This document shows, in pieces, positions 15,413 through 23,031 of a stretch of DNA of 31,705 nucleotides. Numbering within the stretch: the first letter of the stretch is position 1; the number at the start of each line of letters is the position of its first letter. The DNA is taken from positions 1 to 31,705 of the forward strand of contig NZ_JBQCEE010000258.1 of assembly GCF_051960575.1 (NCBI RefSeq), read 5' to 3'. The stretch comes from JBQCEE01 sp051960575. Its GTDB lineage: Bacteria; Actinomycetota; Actinomycetes; Mycobacteriales; Jatrophihabitantaceae. The translations under genes were made by a program, and so were the position numbers. The notes under the pieces were generated by a model that worked only from the letters and a program-made list of their open reading frames with translations, was not told the DNA's origin and ran no database searches.

Positions 15413-15426
15413 TGTGCAGCTGCACA
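15413..15426. promoter_or_regulatory. Candidate operator palindrome TGTGCAGCTGCACA
   Basis: A perfect 14-bp palindrome in the 130-bp gap between the divergent PucR-type regulator and the haem dioxygenase-like gene. A further TTGCAC half-element lies at 15407-15412. It overlaps the regulator's -35 position, the usual place for autoregulation. The binding protein is inferred, not shown. Confidence 0.5.
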
Positions 15427-15517
15427 ACACGCGACCAGGAAGAGGCGGCGACTGCCCAATGACCGCGGGGGAGTGCGCGGGCGAGCATGGTCAGGTCGCA
15501 CAACGAAGGGACACGTC

Positions 15518-17374
15518 ATGGGCCTCACGGACACCGTCACCAAGCTGGTCAACCAGACGGCGCGCACGCCGTGGCACCAGCTGCCGTGGCTGACGCTGCA
15601 GCTCGGCAACCTCGCGCTGCTGCGCAAGGACCTGCGCGAGCAGAACCTGCTCGAGCCCGAGGGCATCCGTCCGGAGATCGACCTCGGCGAGGTGACCGAC
15701 GAGCGCCGCCGCGCGCGGCAGCCCGACGGGTCGTTCAACGACCTGACGCTGCCGACGATGGGCATGGCCGGCACCGGCTTCGGCCGCAACGTGCCGATGC
15801 ACCTCACCGCGCCGACGCTCGGCCGCAAGGGTGACCCGAACCCGCGCGAGGTCAGCAACCTGCTGCTCGCCCGCGACACGTTCAAGCCGGCCGGGATCAT
15901 CAACACCCTGGCCGCGTCGTGGCTGCAGTTCATGAACCACAACTGGTTCTTCCACGGGAACGGCGACGAGGCGCAGTTCCACGAGGTGCCGCTGCCCGCG
16001 GGTGACGTGTGGCCCGAGGACACCATCCGGATCCGCAAGACCCTCGGTGCGGGCGGCTGCCCGGTCGCGCACGGTGCGGCGCAGTCGCCGTCGTACGCGA
16101 ACACCGAGACGCACTGGTGGGACGGCTCGCAGCTCTACGGCACCGGCGTCGCCCGCCAGGCCGAGATCCGCGAGTTCGTCGGCGGCCGCATCAAGGTCGA
16201 CGCGATGAACCGGCTGCTGCCCGACCCCGAGCACGAGGGCATCAGCCACTCGGGCTTCAACGAGAACTGGTGGGCCGGCCTCGAGCTGCTGCACACGCTG
16301 TTCAGCCTCGAGCACAACGCCATCGCCGCGGCGCTGGCGAGGGCCTACCCGAGCATGGACGACCAGCGCCTGTTCGAGACCGCCTGGCTGGTCAACTCCG
16401 CGCTCATGGCGAAGATCCACACCGTCGACTGGACGACGACGATCCTGCGGCATCCGGCGCTGCAGATCGGGATGAACGCGAACTGGTGGGGCATCCAGGG
16501 CGAGGGGCTCGCCAAGCGGGTCGGCCGGCTCACCGACAACGAGGCGCTGTCGGGCATCCTCGGCTCGACCGCCGACCACCACGCCGCGCCGTTCTCGCTC
16601 ACCGAGGAGTTCGTGTCGGTCTACCGCATGCACCCGCTCATCCCGGACGACTGGGCCTTCCACTCGATCGAGGACGGCCGGCTGCTCGAGCAGCGGGTCT
16701 TCACCGAGATCCAGGGACGCGGAACCCGCGAGTTCGTCGGCCGGCTCGGCATGGAGAACGTCTGGTACTCGATGGGCCTGGCCGACGCCGGCGCGGTGAC
16801 GCTGCACAACTACCCGAACGCCCTGCGCAGTCTGCAGAAGATCAACGGCGAGCACGTCGACCTCGCGACGCTGGACATCCTGCGCGACCGTGAACGCGGC
16901 ATCCCGCGCTACAACGACTTCCGCGAGGCGCTGCGCATGCCGCGCGTGCGATCGTTCGAGGAGCTCGCCGGCGGCAACAAGCAATGGGCGAAGGAGATCG
17001 CCACGCTCTACAACGGCGACCTCGACGCGGTCGACCCGATGGTCGGCATGTACGCCGAGCAGCCGCCGAAGGGGTACGGCTTCAGCGACACCGCGTTCCG
17101 CGTCTTCATCCTCATGGCATCACGCCGGCTCAAGAGCGACCGCTTCTTCACCGACGACTTCCGGCCCGAGGTGTACACGCAGCTCGGCTACGACTGGGTG
17201 CAGCGCACCACCATGAAGGACGTGCTGCTGCGGCACTACCCCGACCTCGCGCCCGCGCTCGAGCACGTCGACCGGGTCTTCGCGCCCTGGCCCGAGCTCG
17301 GCGCCGAGGCGCCGGCGAAGGCGAATCCGCTGGCCGCCCTCGCGTCCACCGTGCAGGGCTACCTGCCCTGGTGA
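15518..17374 (+). CDS. Haem-dependent peroxidase/fatty-acid dioxygenase-like protein (COX/alpha-DOX type)
   Basis: 618-residue protein of the animal haem peroxidase superfamily without a signal peptide. Distal-side residues Q137 and H141 (QFMNH) keep the Gln-x3-His spacing of cyclooxygenases, DGSQLYG is at 202-208 and LFSLEHNAIA at 261-270. EEFVSVYRMHPLIPD (363-377) aligns with the cyclooxygenase EFNTLYHWHPLLPD: H372 is the proximal haem ligand and Y369 occupies the place of the catalytic radical tyrosine. Keeping this Tyr points to oxygenation of a fatty acid or similar substrate rather than plain peroxidase action; the substrate is unknown. GAAGGG 7 nt before ATG supports the start. A strong hairpin follows the stop. 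Confidence 0.85.
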   Translation: MGLTDTVTKLVNQTARTPWHQLPWLTLQLGNLALLRKDLREQNLLEPEGIRPEIDLGEVTDERRRARQPDGSFNDLTLPTMGMAGTGFGRNVPMHLTAPTLGRKGDPNPREVSNLLLARDTFKPAGIINTLAASWLQFMNHNWFFHGNGDEAQFHEVPLPAGDVWPEDTIRIRKTLGAGGCPVAHGAAQSPSYANTETHWWDGSQLYGTGVARQAEIREFVGGRIKVDAMNRLLPDPEHEGISHSGFNENWWAGLELLHTLFSLEHNAIAAALARAYPSMDDQRLFETAWLVNSALMAKIHTVDWTTTILRHPALQIGMNANWWGIQGEGLAKRVGRLTDNEALSGILGSTADHHAAPFSLTEEFVSVYRMHPLIPDDWAFHSIEDGRLLEQRVFTEIQGRGTREFVGRLGMENVWYSMGLADAGAVTLHNYPNALRSLQKINGEHVDLATLDILRDRERGIPRYNDFREALRMPRVRSFEELAGGNKQWAKEIATLYNGDLDAVDPMVGMYAEQPPKGYGFSDTAFRVFILMASRRLKSDRFFTDDFRPEVYTQLGYDWVQRTTMKDVLLRHYPDLAPALEHVDRVFAPWPELGAEAPAKANPLAALASTVQGYLPW

Positions 17375-17384
17375 GAGACCGCTC

Positions 17385-17435
17385 GTCCCCCCGCCCAGTC
17401 GTTCCGGAGGCCCGGACATGACTGGCCGGGGGGAC
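17385..17435. terminator. Bidirectional hairpin terminator between convergent genes
   Basis: Outer arms of about 18 nt begin GTCCCCCCG and end CGGGGGGAC with two mismatches; an inner TCCGG/CCGGA stem closes on AGGC. It sits 10 bp after the dioxygenase stop and 8 bp from the phosphatase stop. No U-tract, as is common for actinobacterial terminators. Confidence 0.8.
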
Positions 17436-17443
17436 AAGGCGGC

Positions 17444-18286
17444 TTACGGCAGGTAGTACATCGGGTTGGGGATCTTGTAGGTCGAGTCGGCGTAGCCGCC
17501 CTTGAGGTCGCTGTACTGGTCACCGAAGTTGGCGACGATGTCGTAGCCGAGCGACTCGATGTGGGCGCGGGTCAGCGACTTGTACTGGATCGTCGTGCAG
17601 GTCGGCGCGCACGAGCTGAGCCACGGCTTGGTCTGGTCCTTGAGGTACAGGTTCGCGTCGGTGACGTCGTAGCCCACGTCGGTGAGGTTGGCGACGGTGC
17701 CGTCGTGCTGCGCGATCGGACGCCCGGTCAGGAAGAAGACCGTGTAGCCGTGCGCCTCGGCCGCGTGCTCGAGCGCGACCATGCCCGGCACGGCCGGGAA
17801 GGCGGCGTTGTTGACGAACAGCGCGTTCTGCGCCGGGTTGTAGACGAAGTTGCTGGCGATCTCGTAGTTGTAGGTGTTCAACGTGGTGTCGTCGATGTCG
17901 AACAGGACGGCCTTGTGACCGGGCGCGTGCCGCGTCGGCTTGCCGTGGTGCTTGCCCCAGAGCTGGTTCGCCGCGTAGGTGGCGATCGACTGCACCTCAT
18001 GGGCGTACGCGCCGTTCGGGGCGAAGGTGTGCTCGGGGGTGCCGTCTGGGTTCGTGGCGCCGGTGACGGTGTCGCCGTAGTAGGCCTTGATCGCCGTCTT
18101 GACCTGGTCGATGTTCTGGATCTGGTCGGCGCTGGTCGGCTGCGCCGGCGGCGGCGGCACGGCGCGCGAGGTCGGGCGGTGCGCCGAGGCCGAGCCGCTC
18201 ACCAGGCCGAGCAGCAGCAGGGTCAGGACGGCCAGCAGCGCGCCGACCGCACGTGGGCGGCGGGCGGCGGACAGGACAGTGCTCAT
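17444..18286 (-). CDS. Secreted HAD-family acid phosphatase (class B-like)
   Basis: 280-residue exported phosphomonoesterase. A signal peptide spans residues 1-35 (twin Arg, long Leu-rich core, cleavage after SGSASA). HAD motifs: FDIDDT (129-134) with nucleophile D130 and acid D132, FLTGR (185-189) as motif II, K236 in IQYKS as motif III, and NFGDQYSDL (253-261) as motif IV. The layout matches the PF03767 plant VSP/class B acid phosphatase group. A likely disulphide pair C226/C230 is present. It would release phosphate from organic esters outside the membrane. GGAGGAG 4-5 nt before ATG fixes the start. A two-unit GTTCA direct repeat upstream suggests phosphate control. Confidence 0.92.
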   Translation of the reverse strand: MSTVLSAARRPRAVGALLAVLTLLLLGLVSGSASAHRPTSRAVPPPPAQPTSADQIQNIDQVKTAIKAYYGDTVTGATNPDGTPEHTFAPNGAYAHEVQSIATYAANQLWGKHHGKPTRHAPGHKAVLFDIDDTTLNTYNYEIASNFVYNPAQNALFVNNAAFPAVPGMVALEHAAEAHGYTVFFLTGRPIAQHDGTVANLTDVGYDVTDANLYLKDQTKPWLSSCAPTCTTIQYKSLTRAHIESLGYDIVANFGDQYSDLKGGYADSTYKIPNPMYYLP

Positions 18287-18320
18287 GCGACTCCTCCGGT
18301 CGAAGCACGGGAAACGGATG

Positions 18321-18349
18321 AGTCTGGACAATGCCACACCGGCGTTCAG
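18321..18349 (-). promoter_or_regulatory. Candidate phosphatase promoter (CTGAAC-N17-CAGACT)
   Basis: Minus-strand CTGAAC (18344-18349) and CAGACT (18321-18326) are separated by 17 bp, upstream of the phosphatase Shine-Dalgarno. The -35 is formed by one of the GTTCAG repeats. Confidence 0.35.
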
Positions 18350-18360
18350 CCCGCGTTCAG
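18342..18360. promoter_or_regulatory. Candidate PHO box: GCGTTCAG direct repeat at 11-bp spacing
   Basis: Two identical GCGTTCAG units at 18342-18349 and 18353-18360 start 11 bp apart. PhoP boxes in Streptomyces are 11-nt direct repeats with a GTTCA core, and the gene downstream encodes a secreted phosphatase. The GTTCA core is on the strand opposite the gene, a reason for caution. Confidence 0.4.
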
Positions 18361-18367
18361 GACCCGA

Positions 18368-19669
18368 TCACTCGGCGGAGTCGCCGCCGGTGGGCTCGGC
18401 GGCGGCGGGCGCCGCCGCGGCGGGCGCGGCCGCCAGTGCTGCGGCGAGCGGCTCGGCAGTCAACCCGATCTGCCACGGACGCGCCCCGAGCTCGGCGAGC
18501 CGGTCACGGACGGACCCGGCGTCGACGGTCTCGGGCGGGGTCCAGCACAGCCGCCGCACGACATCGGACGCGAGCAGGTTCTGCGCGAGCACGGTGTGCT
18601 CGTCGGCGAGGTCGGCGATCACCGCGCGGGCGGCGACGAGCCGGGCGGCGGCCGCGGCGTCGCGCTCGCGCCACCGTGACGTCGCCGGCATGCCGTCGCT
18701 GTCGCCCGACCCGCCCGTCACCGGGGGCAGGTCGCGCTCGTCCAGCGCGCGCGCCGCGGCGACGGCGCCGAACCAGGTCGTGACCTGGCGGCGCTGACGC
18801 GGGCCGCCGAAGATCGGCAGCGCCAACAACTCGCGCTCGCTCGCGGGCAGCGCCCGTGCCGCCTCGACGATCGCCGAGTCGGGCAGCACCCGCCCGGGCG
18901 CGACGTCGCGCTGCTGGGCGACGGTGTCGCGGGCCTCCCAGATCGCGCGGACGGCCGCGAGCTGGCGGCGGTTGCGCAGGCGGTGGATGCCGGACGTGCG
19001 CCGCCAGGGGTCGACGCGCGGTGCCGGGGGTGGTGCGAGCCGTACCGCCTCGAACTCTTGCTCGGCCCAGGTGGTCTTGCCGGCGTCGGCCAGCTCGGCG
19101 GCGAGGGCGTCGCGCAGGTCGATGAGCAACTCGACGTCCAGCGCGGCGTACACCAGCCAGTCGTAGGGCAGCGGCCGGGTCGACCAGTCTGCCGCCGAGT
19201 GCCCCTTCTCGAGCCCGACGTGCAGATGCTTCTCGACCATCGTGCCGAGGGCGACGCGCTCGTCGCCGAGCAGGCGTCCGGCCAGCTCCGTGTCGAAGAG
19301 CCGCTGCGGGCGCATGCCGAGCTCGGCCAGGCACGGCAGGTCCTGGCCGGCGGCGTGCAGCACCCACTCGGCGTCCGCGATCGCCTCGCCGACGGCCGAG
19401 AGATCGGGCAGGGGCACGGGATCGATGAGCACCGTGCCGACGCCGGCCCGCCGCAGCTGCACCAGGTAGGCCCGCTGCGAGTACCGGTAGCCCGAGGCCC
19501 GTTCGGCGTCGAGGGCGACCGGGCCGCGGCCGGCGGCGAGCGCCCGCACCACGTCGTCCAGTTGCTTGGCGGTGGTGATCGGCTCGGGCACGCCGGCGGC
19601 CGGCTCGCGCAGGACAGGGGCGGCCGGGTCGCCGGCAGGCGGCACCGATGCGGGCTCGGGCTCGGTCAC
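18368..19669 (-). CDS. Ribonuclease D-like 3'-5' exonuclease with HRDC domain
   Basis: 433-residue DEDDy exonuclease. D54 and E56 (VALDAERA), D110 (HAAGQDLPCL), and Y174/D178 (YAALDVE) form the DEDDy metal site. An HRDC nucleic-acid-binding domain follows at about 235-310 (RNRRQLAAVRAIWEARD), then a second helical region ending in an Ala/Pro tail. The enzyme trims 3' ends of structured RNAs such as tRNA precursors. GTG 19669 starts 1 nt after the stop of DUF3000, so the two are translationally linked; longer frames run into DUF3000. The pair Rv2681/Rv2680 shows the same linkage in M. tuberculosis. Confidence 0.93.
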   Translation of the reverse strand: MTEPEPASVPPAGDPAAPVLREPAAGVPEPITTAKQLDDVVRALAAGRGPVALDAERASGYRYSQRAYLVQLRRAGVGTVLIDPVPLPDLSAVGEAIADAEWVLHAAGQDLPCLAELGMRPQRLFDTELAGRLLGDERVALGTMVEKHLHVGLEKGHSAADWSTRPLPYDWLVYAALDVELLIDLRDALAAELADAGKTTWAEQEFEAVRLAPPPAPRVDPWRRTSGIHRLRNRRQLAAVRAIWEARDTVAQQRDVAPGRVLPDSAIVEAARALPASERELLALPIFGGPRQRRQVTTWFGAVAAARALDERDLPPVTGGSGDSDGMPATSRWRERDAAAAARLVAARAVIADLADEHTVLAQNLLASDVVRRLCWTPPETVDAGSVRDRLAELGARPWQIGLTAEPLAAALAAAPAAAAPAAAEPTGGDSAE

Positions 19670-19670
19670 A

Positions 19671-20282
19671 TCAACGGTTCGACAGGACCGCGACACCCTC
19701 GGGCGGCAGTCCGGCGGCGGTGCAGAGCAGGTCGGCGAAGGCGAGCAGGTGACGGTCGAGGGCGGTGTCGTCGGCCGTCCACGAGGCGCGGATCTCGATC
19801 GAGACGCTGCTGACGGGCCCGGCGATGTCCCCGAAGCGGGTCGAGTTCGTCTGCGTGACGGTGCCGCCCGCGGCGCGGTAGGTGGCACCGCGGTCGGTGA
19901 GCGCCTCGGTGAGCCAGCTCCAGCCGACGGTCGGCAGCAGGATGTCGACGCCGATCTCGGGGTCGATCTCGGCCGAGGCGTAGGCGACCAGGCGCAGCAG
20001 GCCGTCCCACGCCTCCTCGCCGTCGGGGTCGTGCAGCAGCACCAGGCGTCCGGTGGCGAGCTCGATGCCGTCGGCGCCGAGGACGTCGGCTGCGACGGCG
20101 TGGCTCCACGGCGCGAGCCGCTGCGGGGCCCGCAGCGGCGAGAGCCGCACCTCGCGGCGCAGCGCGGTCGCCTCGAGCGCGGCGACCGTGTCGCGGAACA
20201 GCGCCGGCGCGCCGGCGGGTGTCGAGGGGTCGGCGGGCTCGGGCACGGTGACCGCCTGCGGGACGGGGACGAGGGAGGTCAT
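19671..20282 (-). CDS. DUF3000 family protein
   Basis: 203-residue soluble protein of the actinobacterial DUF3000 family, function unknown. Recognisable stretches are LFRDTVAALEATALRREV (28-46), LAPWSHAVAADVL (56-68), GRLVLLHDPDGEEAWDG (78-94) and a C-terminal half with VSSVSIEIRASWT and LDRHLLAFADLLC. No membrane segment or signal. Its ATG overlaps the stop of the zinc-ribbon gene (ATGA) and its stop is 1 nt before the RNase D start, so the three form a compact leftward operon. Constant coupling to RNase D suggests a part in RNA processing, by inference. Confidence 0.88.
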   Translation of the reverse strand: MTSLVPVPQAVTVPEPADPSTPAGAPALFRDTVAALEATALRREVRLSPLRAPQRLAPWSHAVAADVLGADGIELATGRLVLLHDPDGEEAWDGLLRLVAYASAEIDPEIGVDILLPTVGWSWLTEALTDRGATYRAAGGTVTQTNSTRFGDIAGPVSSVSIEIRASWTADDTALDRHLLAFADLLCTAAGLPPEGVAVLSNR

Positions 20283-20464
20283 GCGACCCGCCGGCGCGGG
20301 GCGGCAGGCGCGATGGGCGCCGGCCCGATGTCGAACACGAACCCGCAGTCGGTGCAGAGCCGCTCGGGACAGTCGGACCCGTGGCCGTCCGGGCACGGCG
20401 GAGCCTCGACGAGCGTCTCCTGGGCACACAGCGGGCAGAACAGGTACTCGGGGTCGGTCGGCAC
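20279..20464 (-). CDS. Small zinc-ribbon protein
   Basis: 61-residue protein, not recognised by name. It has two CxxC knuckles, C10/C13 (FCPLC) and C37/C40 (LCTDC), plus C24, H28 and C32 between them, enough for one classical zinc ribbon and possibly a second metal site. The tail is Ala/Pro/Arg-rich. GTG start with GGAGG 4 nt upstream, an unusually strong site for this window. First gene of the operon with DUF3000 and RNase D; divergent from hemE across a gap of about 130 bp. Cysteine spacing and the ribosome site make it very likely real; function unknown. Confidence 0.75.
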   Translation of the reverse strand: MPTDPEYLFCPLCAQETLVEAPPCPDGHGSDCPERLCTDCGFVFDIGPAPIAPAAPRRRVA

Positions 20465-20598
20465 GGATCCTCCTTCGACGCCACTGCAGTGAGGCGCACG
20501 ACGTCGCTCGTCACGGACGGGACGACACCGTCACCGTGGCACGAGGGTGCGACATCGCGGCGCAGGCGCGCCGAACGTCCGTGCGACGATGGGGGGTG

Positions 20599-21645
20599 AT
20601 GTCGACACCCGAACAGGCGGCTCCGTCGAGCGCCTCCCTCCTCGTCCGCGCCGCCACCGGACACCCCGGCCCGTACCCGCCGGTGTGGTTCATGCGGCAG
20701 GCCGGCCGCTCGCTGCCCGAGTACCGCGCGCTGCGCGCGAACCAGGCGATGCTGGACGCCTGCCGCGACCCGGGGCTCATCACCGAGATCACCCTGCAGC
20801 CGGTGCGCCGGCACCATGTCGACGCCGCCATCTTCTTCAGCGACATTGTCGTGCCGCTGGTCGCCATCGGGCTCGGCATCGACATCGTGCCGGGCACCGG
20901 GCCGGTGATCGACCGGCGCTTCGAGAGCGAGGCCGACCTCGACCGGCTGCGCGAGCTGACCCCCGACGACGTCCCGTACATCACCGAGGCCGTGAAGGCG
21001 CTGGTGGGCGAGCTCGGCGGCACGCCGCTGATCGGGTTCGCCGGCGCCCCGTTCACCCTGGCGAGCTACCTGGTCGAGGGCGGCCCTTCGAAGGACCACG
21101 CCCGGACGAAGGCGCTCATGCACGGGCGTCCGGTGCTGTGGGGCTCGCTGCTCAACCGCCTCGCCGTCATCACCCGGGCGTTCCTGCAGGTGCAGATCGA
21201 CGCCGGCGTCGCGGCGATCCAGCTCTTCGACTCGTGGGCCGGCGCGCTGTCACGTGCCGACTACGAGCGCTTCGTGCTGCCGCACAGCCGCTCGGTGCTC
21301 GAGCCGCTCGCGGCGACGGGCGTGCCGCGCATCCACTTCGGCGTCGGTACGGGGGAGCTGCTGGCCTCGATGCGGGCAGCCGGCGCCGATGTGGTCGGTG
21401 TCGACTGGCGAGTGCCGCTGGACGAGGCCGCGCGCCGGCTCGGGCCGGGCGCGGTCGTGCAGGGCAACCTCGACCCGGCGATCCTCTTCGCGCCGTGGGG
21501 GGTCGTCGAGGCCGAGGTGCGTCGGGTCGTCGAGCAGGGGCGGGCGGCGTCCGGCCACATCTTCAACCTCGGGCACGGCGTGCCGCCCGAGACCGACCCC
21601 GACGTGCTCACCCGCATCGTCGAACTCGTCCACTCACTGTCATGA
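20599..21645 (+). CDS. hemE: Uroporphyrinogen decarboxylase
   Basis: 348-residue enzyme that decarboxylates the four acetate arms of uroporphyrinogen III to coproporphyrinogen III. The first family signature WFMRQAGRSLPEYR (30-43) carries the substrate-binding Arg residues; IFFSDIVVP holds the catalytic Asp; FDSWAGALS, VDWRVPL, VQGNLDP and the end motif FNLGHGVPPETD are all present. ATG 20599 gives the standard length; an in-frame GTG at 20596 is immediately adjacent and GACGAT ends 5 nt before it, so initiation may be leaderless at either codon. First gene of a hemE-hemY-hemQ operon; the stop overlaps the hemY ATG. Confidence 0.96.
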   Translation: MSTPEQAAPSSASLLVRAATGHPGPYPPVWFMRQAGRSLPEYRALRANQAMLDACRDPGLITEITLQPVRRHHVDAAIFFSDIVVPLVAIGLGIDIVPGTGPVIDRRFESEADLDRLRELTPDDVPYITEAVKALVGELGGTPLIGFAGAPFTLASYLVEGGPSKDHARTKALMHGRPVLWGSLLNRLAVITRAFLQVQIDAGVAAIQLFDSWAGALSRADYERFVLPHSRSVLEPLAATGVPRIHFGVGTGELLASMRAAGADVVGVDWRVPLDEAARRLGPGAVVQGNLDPAILFAPWGVVEAEVRRVVEQGRAASGHIFNLGHGVPPETDPDVLTRIVELVHSLS

Positions 21646-23027
21646 GGGTGGTCGTCGTCGGCGGCGGCATCAGCGGGCTGACCGCCGCCTGGACCGTGGC
21701 CGACCGGCTGCCGGACGCGGAGGTGCTGCTGCTCGAGGCCTCCGACGAGGTCGGCGGCAAGCTACGCGTGCGCGAGGTCGGCGGCGTGCGGGTCGACGTC
21801 GGCGCCGAGGCGCTGCTGGTGAAGCGGCCGGAGGGCGTCGACCTGCTGCACGAGGCCAACCTGGACGACGAGCGCATCGACCCGCTCACCACGTCGGCGG
21901 GCGTCTTCGCCGGCGGCCGGCGGCACGGCCTGCCGGCGCACACGATGATGGGCATCCCGGGCGATCTCGACGCCGCCCGCGAGTCCGGGCTGTTCACCGA
22001 GGCGGGCCTGGCCGCGATCGCCGCCGAACCGTCCCTGCCGCCGCTCGAGCCGACGACGGAGGACGTGTCGGTCGGCGGGCTGATCCGGCCGCGGCTCGGC
22101 GACGAGGTGGCCGACCGGCTCGTCGAGCCGCTGCTCGGCGGGGTGTACGCCGGCCGGGTCGACGAACTGTCCGTGCGCGCCACGATGCCCGCCCTGAACG
22201 CCGTGCTGGACGAGGGCGGCTCGATCTTCGAGGCCGCGGCGCGGTCGGCGGCGGGGGGTGGCACGCGCTCGGGCTCGGGGCCGGTCTTCACCAGCCTGCG
22301 GGGCGGGCTGGGCCGGCTGCCGCAGGAGCTCGCGACGTCGGGCCGGTTCACCGTGCGCACCGGCGTCACGGCGCGGCGGCTGCGGCGCACGGCGGGCGGC
22401 TTCGAGCTCGAGTGCGGGCCGGTGCCCGAGCCGGAGCTGATCACCGCCGACGGCGTGATCGTCGCGCTGCCGCCGTCGAAGGCGTCGCGGCTGCTCGGCG
22501 AGGTCGCGCCCGCGGCGTCGACGGCGCTCGGCGAGATCGACACCGCCAGCGTCGCGATCGTGACGCTCGCCCTGCGCGACGTCGACCTGCCGCCGGGCAG
22601 CGGGCTGCTCGTCGCCGCGGGGGAGCGGGTGGTCACGAAGGGGCTCACCATCTCGACCCAGAAGTGGCCGATCGCGTCCGACGGGCTCACGCTGCTGCGG
22701 GGTTCGGTCGGGCGTGCGGGCGACGAGGTCACCCTGCAGCGCGACGACGACGAGCTCGTCGAGCTGGTGCGCCGCGAGCTGCGGCCGCTGCTCGGTGTCG
22801 ACGCGCAGCCGGTCGACGCCCTCGTCACCCGCTGGGGCGGCGGGCTGCCGCAGTACACCGTCGGGCACCGCGACCGCATCGCGCGGGCGCGGGCGGCCGT
22901 GGCCGAGGTGCCCGGCCTCGCCGTGTGCGGCGCGGCCTACGACGGCATCGGCATCCCCGCCTGCATCGGTGTGGCGCGTCAGGCAGCCGAGGCGGTGGCC
23001 GCGTCCCTGCGCGCAGGCGGACAATGA
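21642..23027 (+). CDS. hemY: Coproporphyrinogen/protoporphyrinogen III oxidase (HemY-type)
   Basis: 461-residue FAD enzyme. The dinucleotide motif VVVGGGISGLTAAW (4-17) is followed by LLLEASDEVGGKLRV, the second FAD segment. The C-terminal GAAYDGIGIPACIGVARQAAEAV contacts FAD in this family. In organisms with HemQ the enzyme acts on coproporphyrinogen III to give coproporphyrin III (CgoX), before iron insertion. It overlaps hemE by 4 bp (ATGA) and is followed by hemQ 4 nt after its stop, so the three are one operon. The ferrochelatase gene is not in the window. Confidence 0.94.
   Translation: MRVVVVGGGISGLTAAWTVADRLPDAEVLLLEASDEVGGKLRVREVGGVRVDVGAEALLVKRPEGVDLLHEANLDDERIDPLTTSAGVFAGGRRHGLPAHTMMGIPGDLDAARESGLFTEAGLAAIAAEPSLPPLEPTTEDVSVGGLIRPRLGDEVADRLVEPLLGGVYAGRVDELSVRATMPALNAVLDEGGSIFEAAARSAAGGGTRSGSGPVFTSLRGGLGRLPQELATSGRFTVRTGVTARRLRRTAGGFELECGPVPEPELITADGVIVALPPSKASRLLGEVAPAASTALGEIDTASVAIVTLALRDVDLPPGSGLLVAAGERVVTKGLTISTQKWPIASDGLTLLRGSVGRAGDEVTLQRDDDELVELVRRELRPLLGVDAQPVDALVTRWGGGLPQYTVGHRDRIARARAAVAEVPGLAVCGAAYDGIGIPACIGVARQAAEAVAASLRAGGQ
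23020..23025 (+). promoter_or_regulatory. Possible internal leaderless -10 (GACAAT) for hemQ
   Basis: GACAAT overlaps the hemY stop and ends 6 nt before the hemQ ATG; no Shine-Dalgarno is visible for hemQ. It keeps the conserved A at position 2 and T at position 6 but not the first T. Confidence 0.3.
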
Positions 23028-23031
23028 CCAC

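Noticed and set aside
15388..16104. N-terminal extension of the PucR-type regulator to about 612 residues
   Set aside because: The extension lies antisense to the dioxygenase-like gene, has no domain and would cross the palindrome and the TAGCGT promoter.
20482..20491. Palindrome CACTGCAGTG before the zinc-ribbon gene
   Set aside because: Ten bases, no second copy and no linked regulator; too likely by chance to call an operator.
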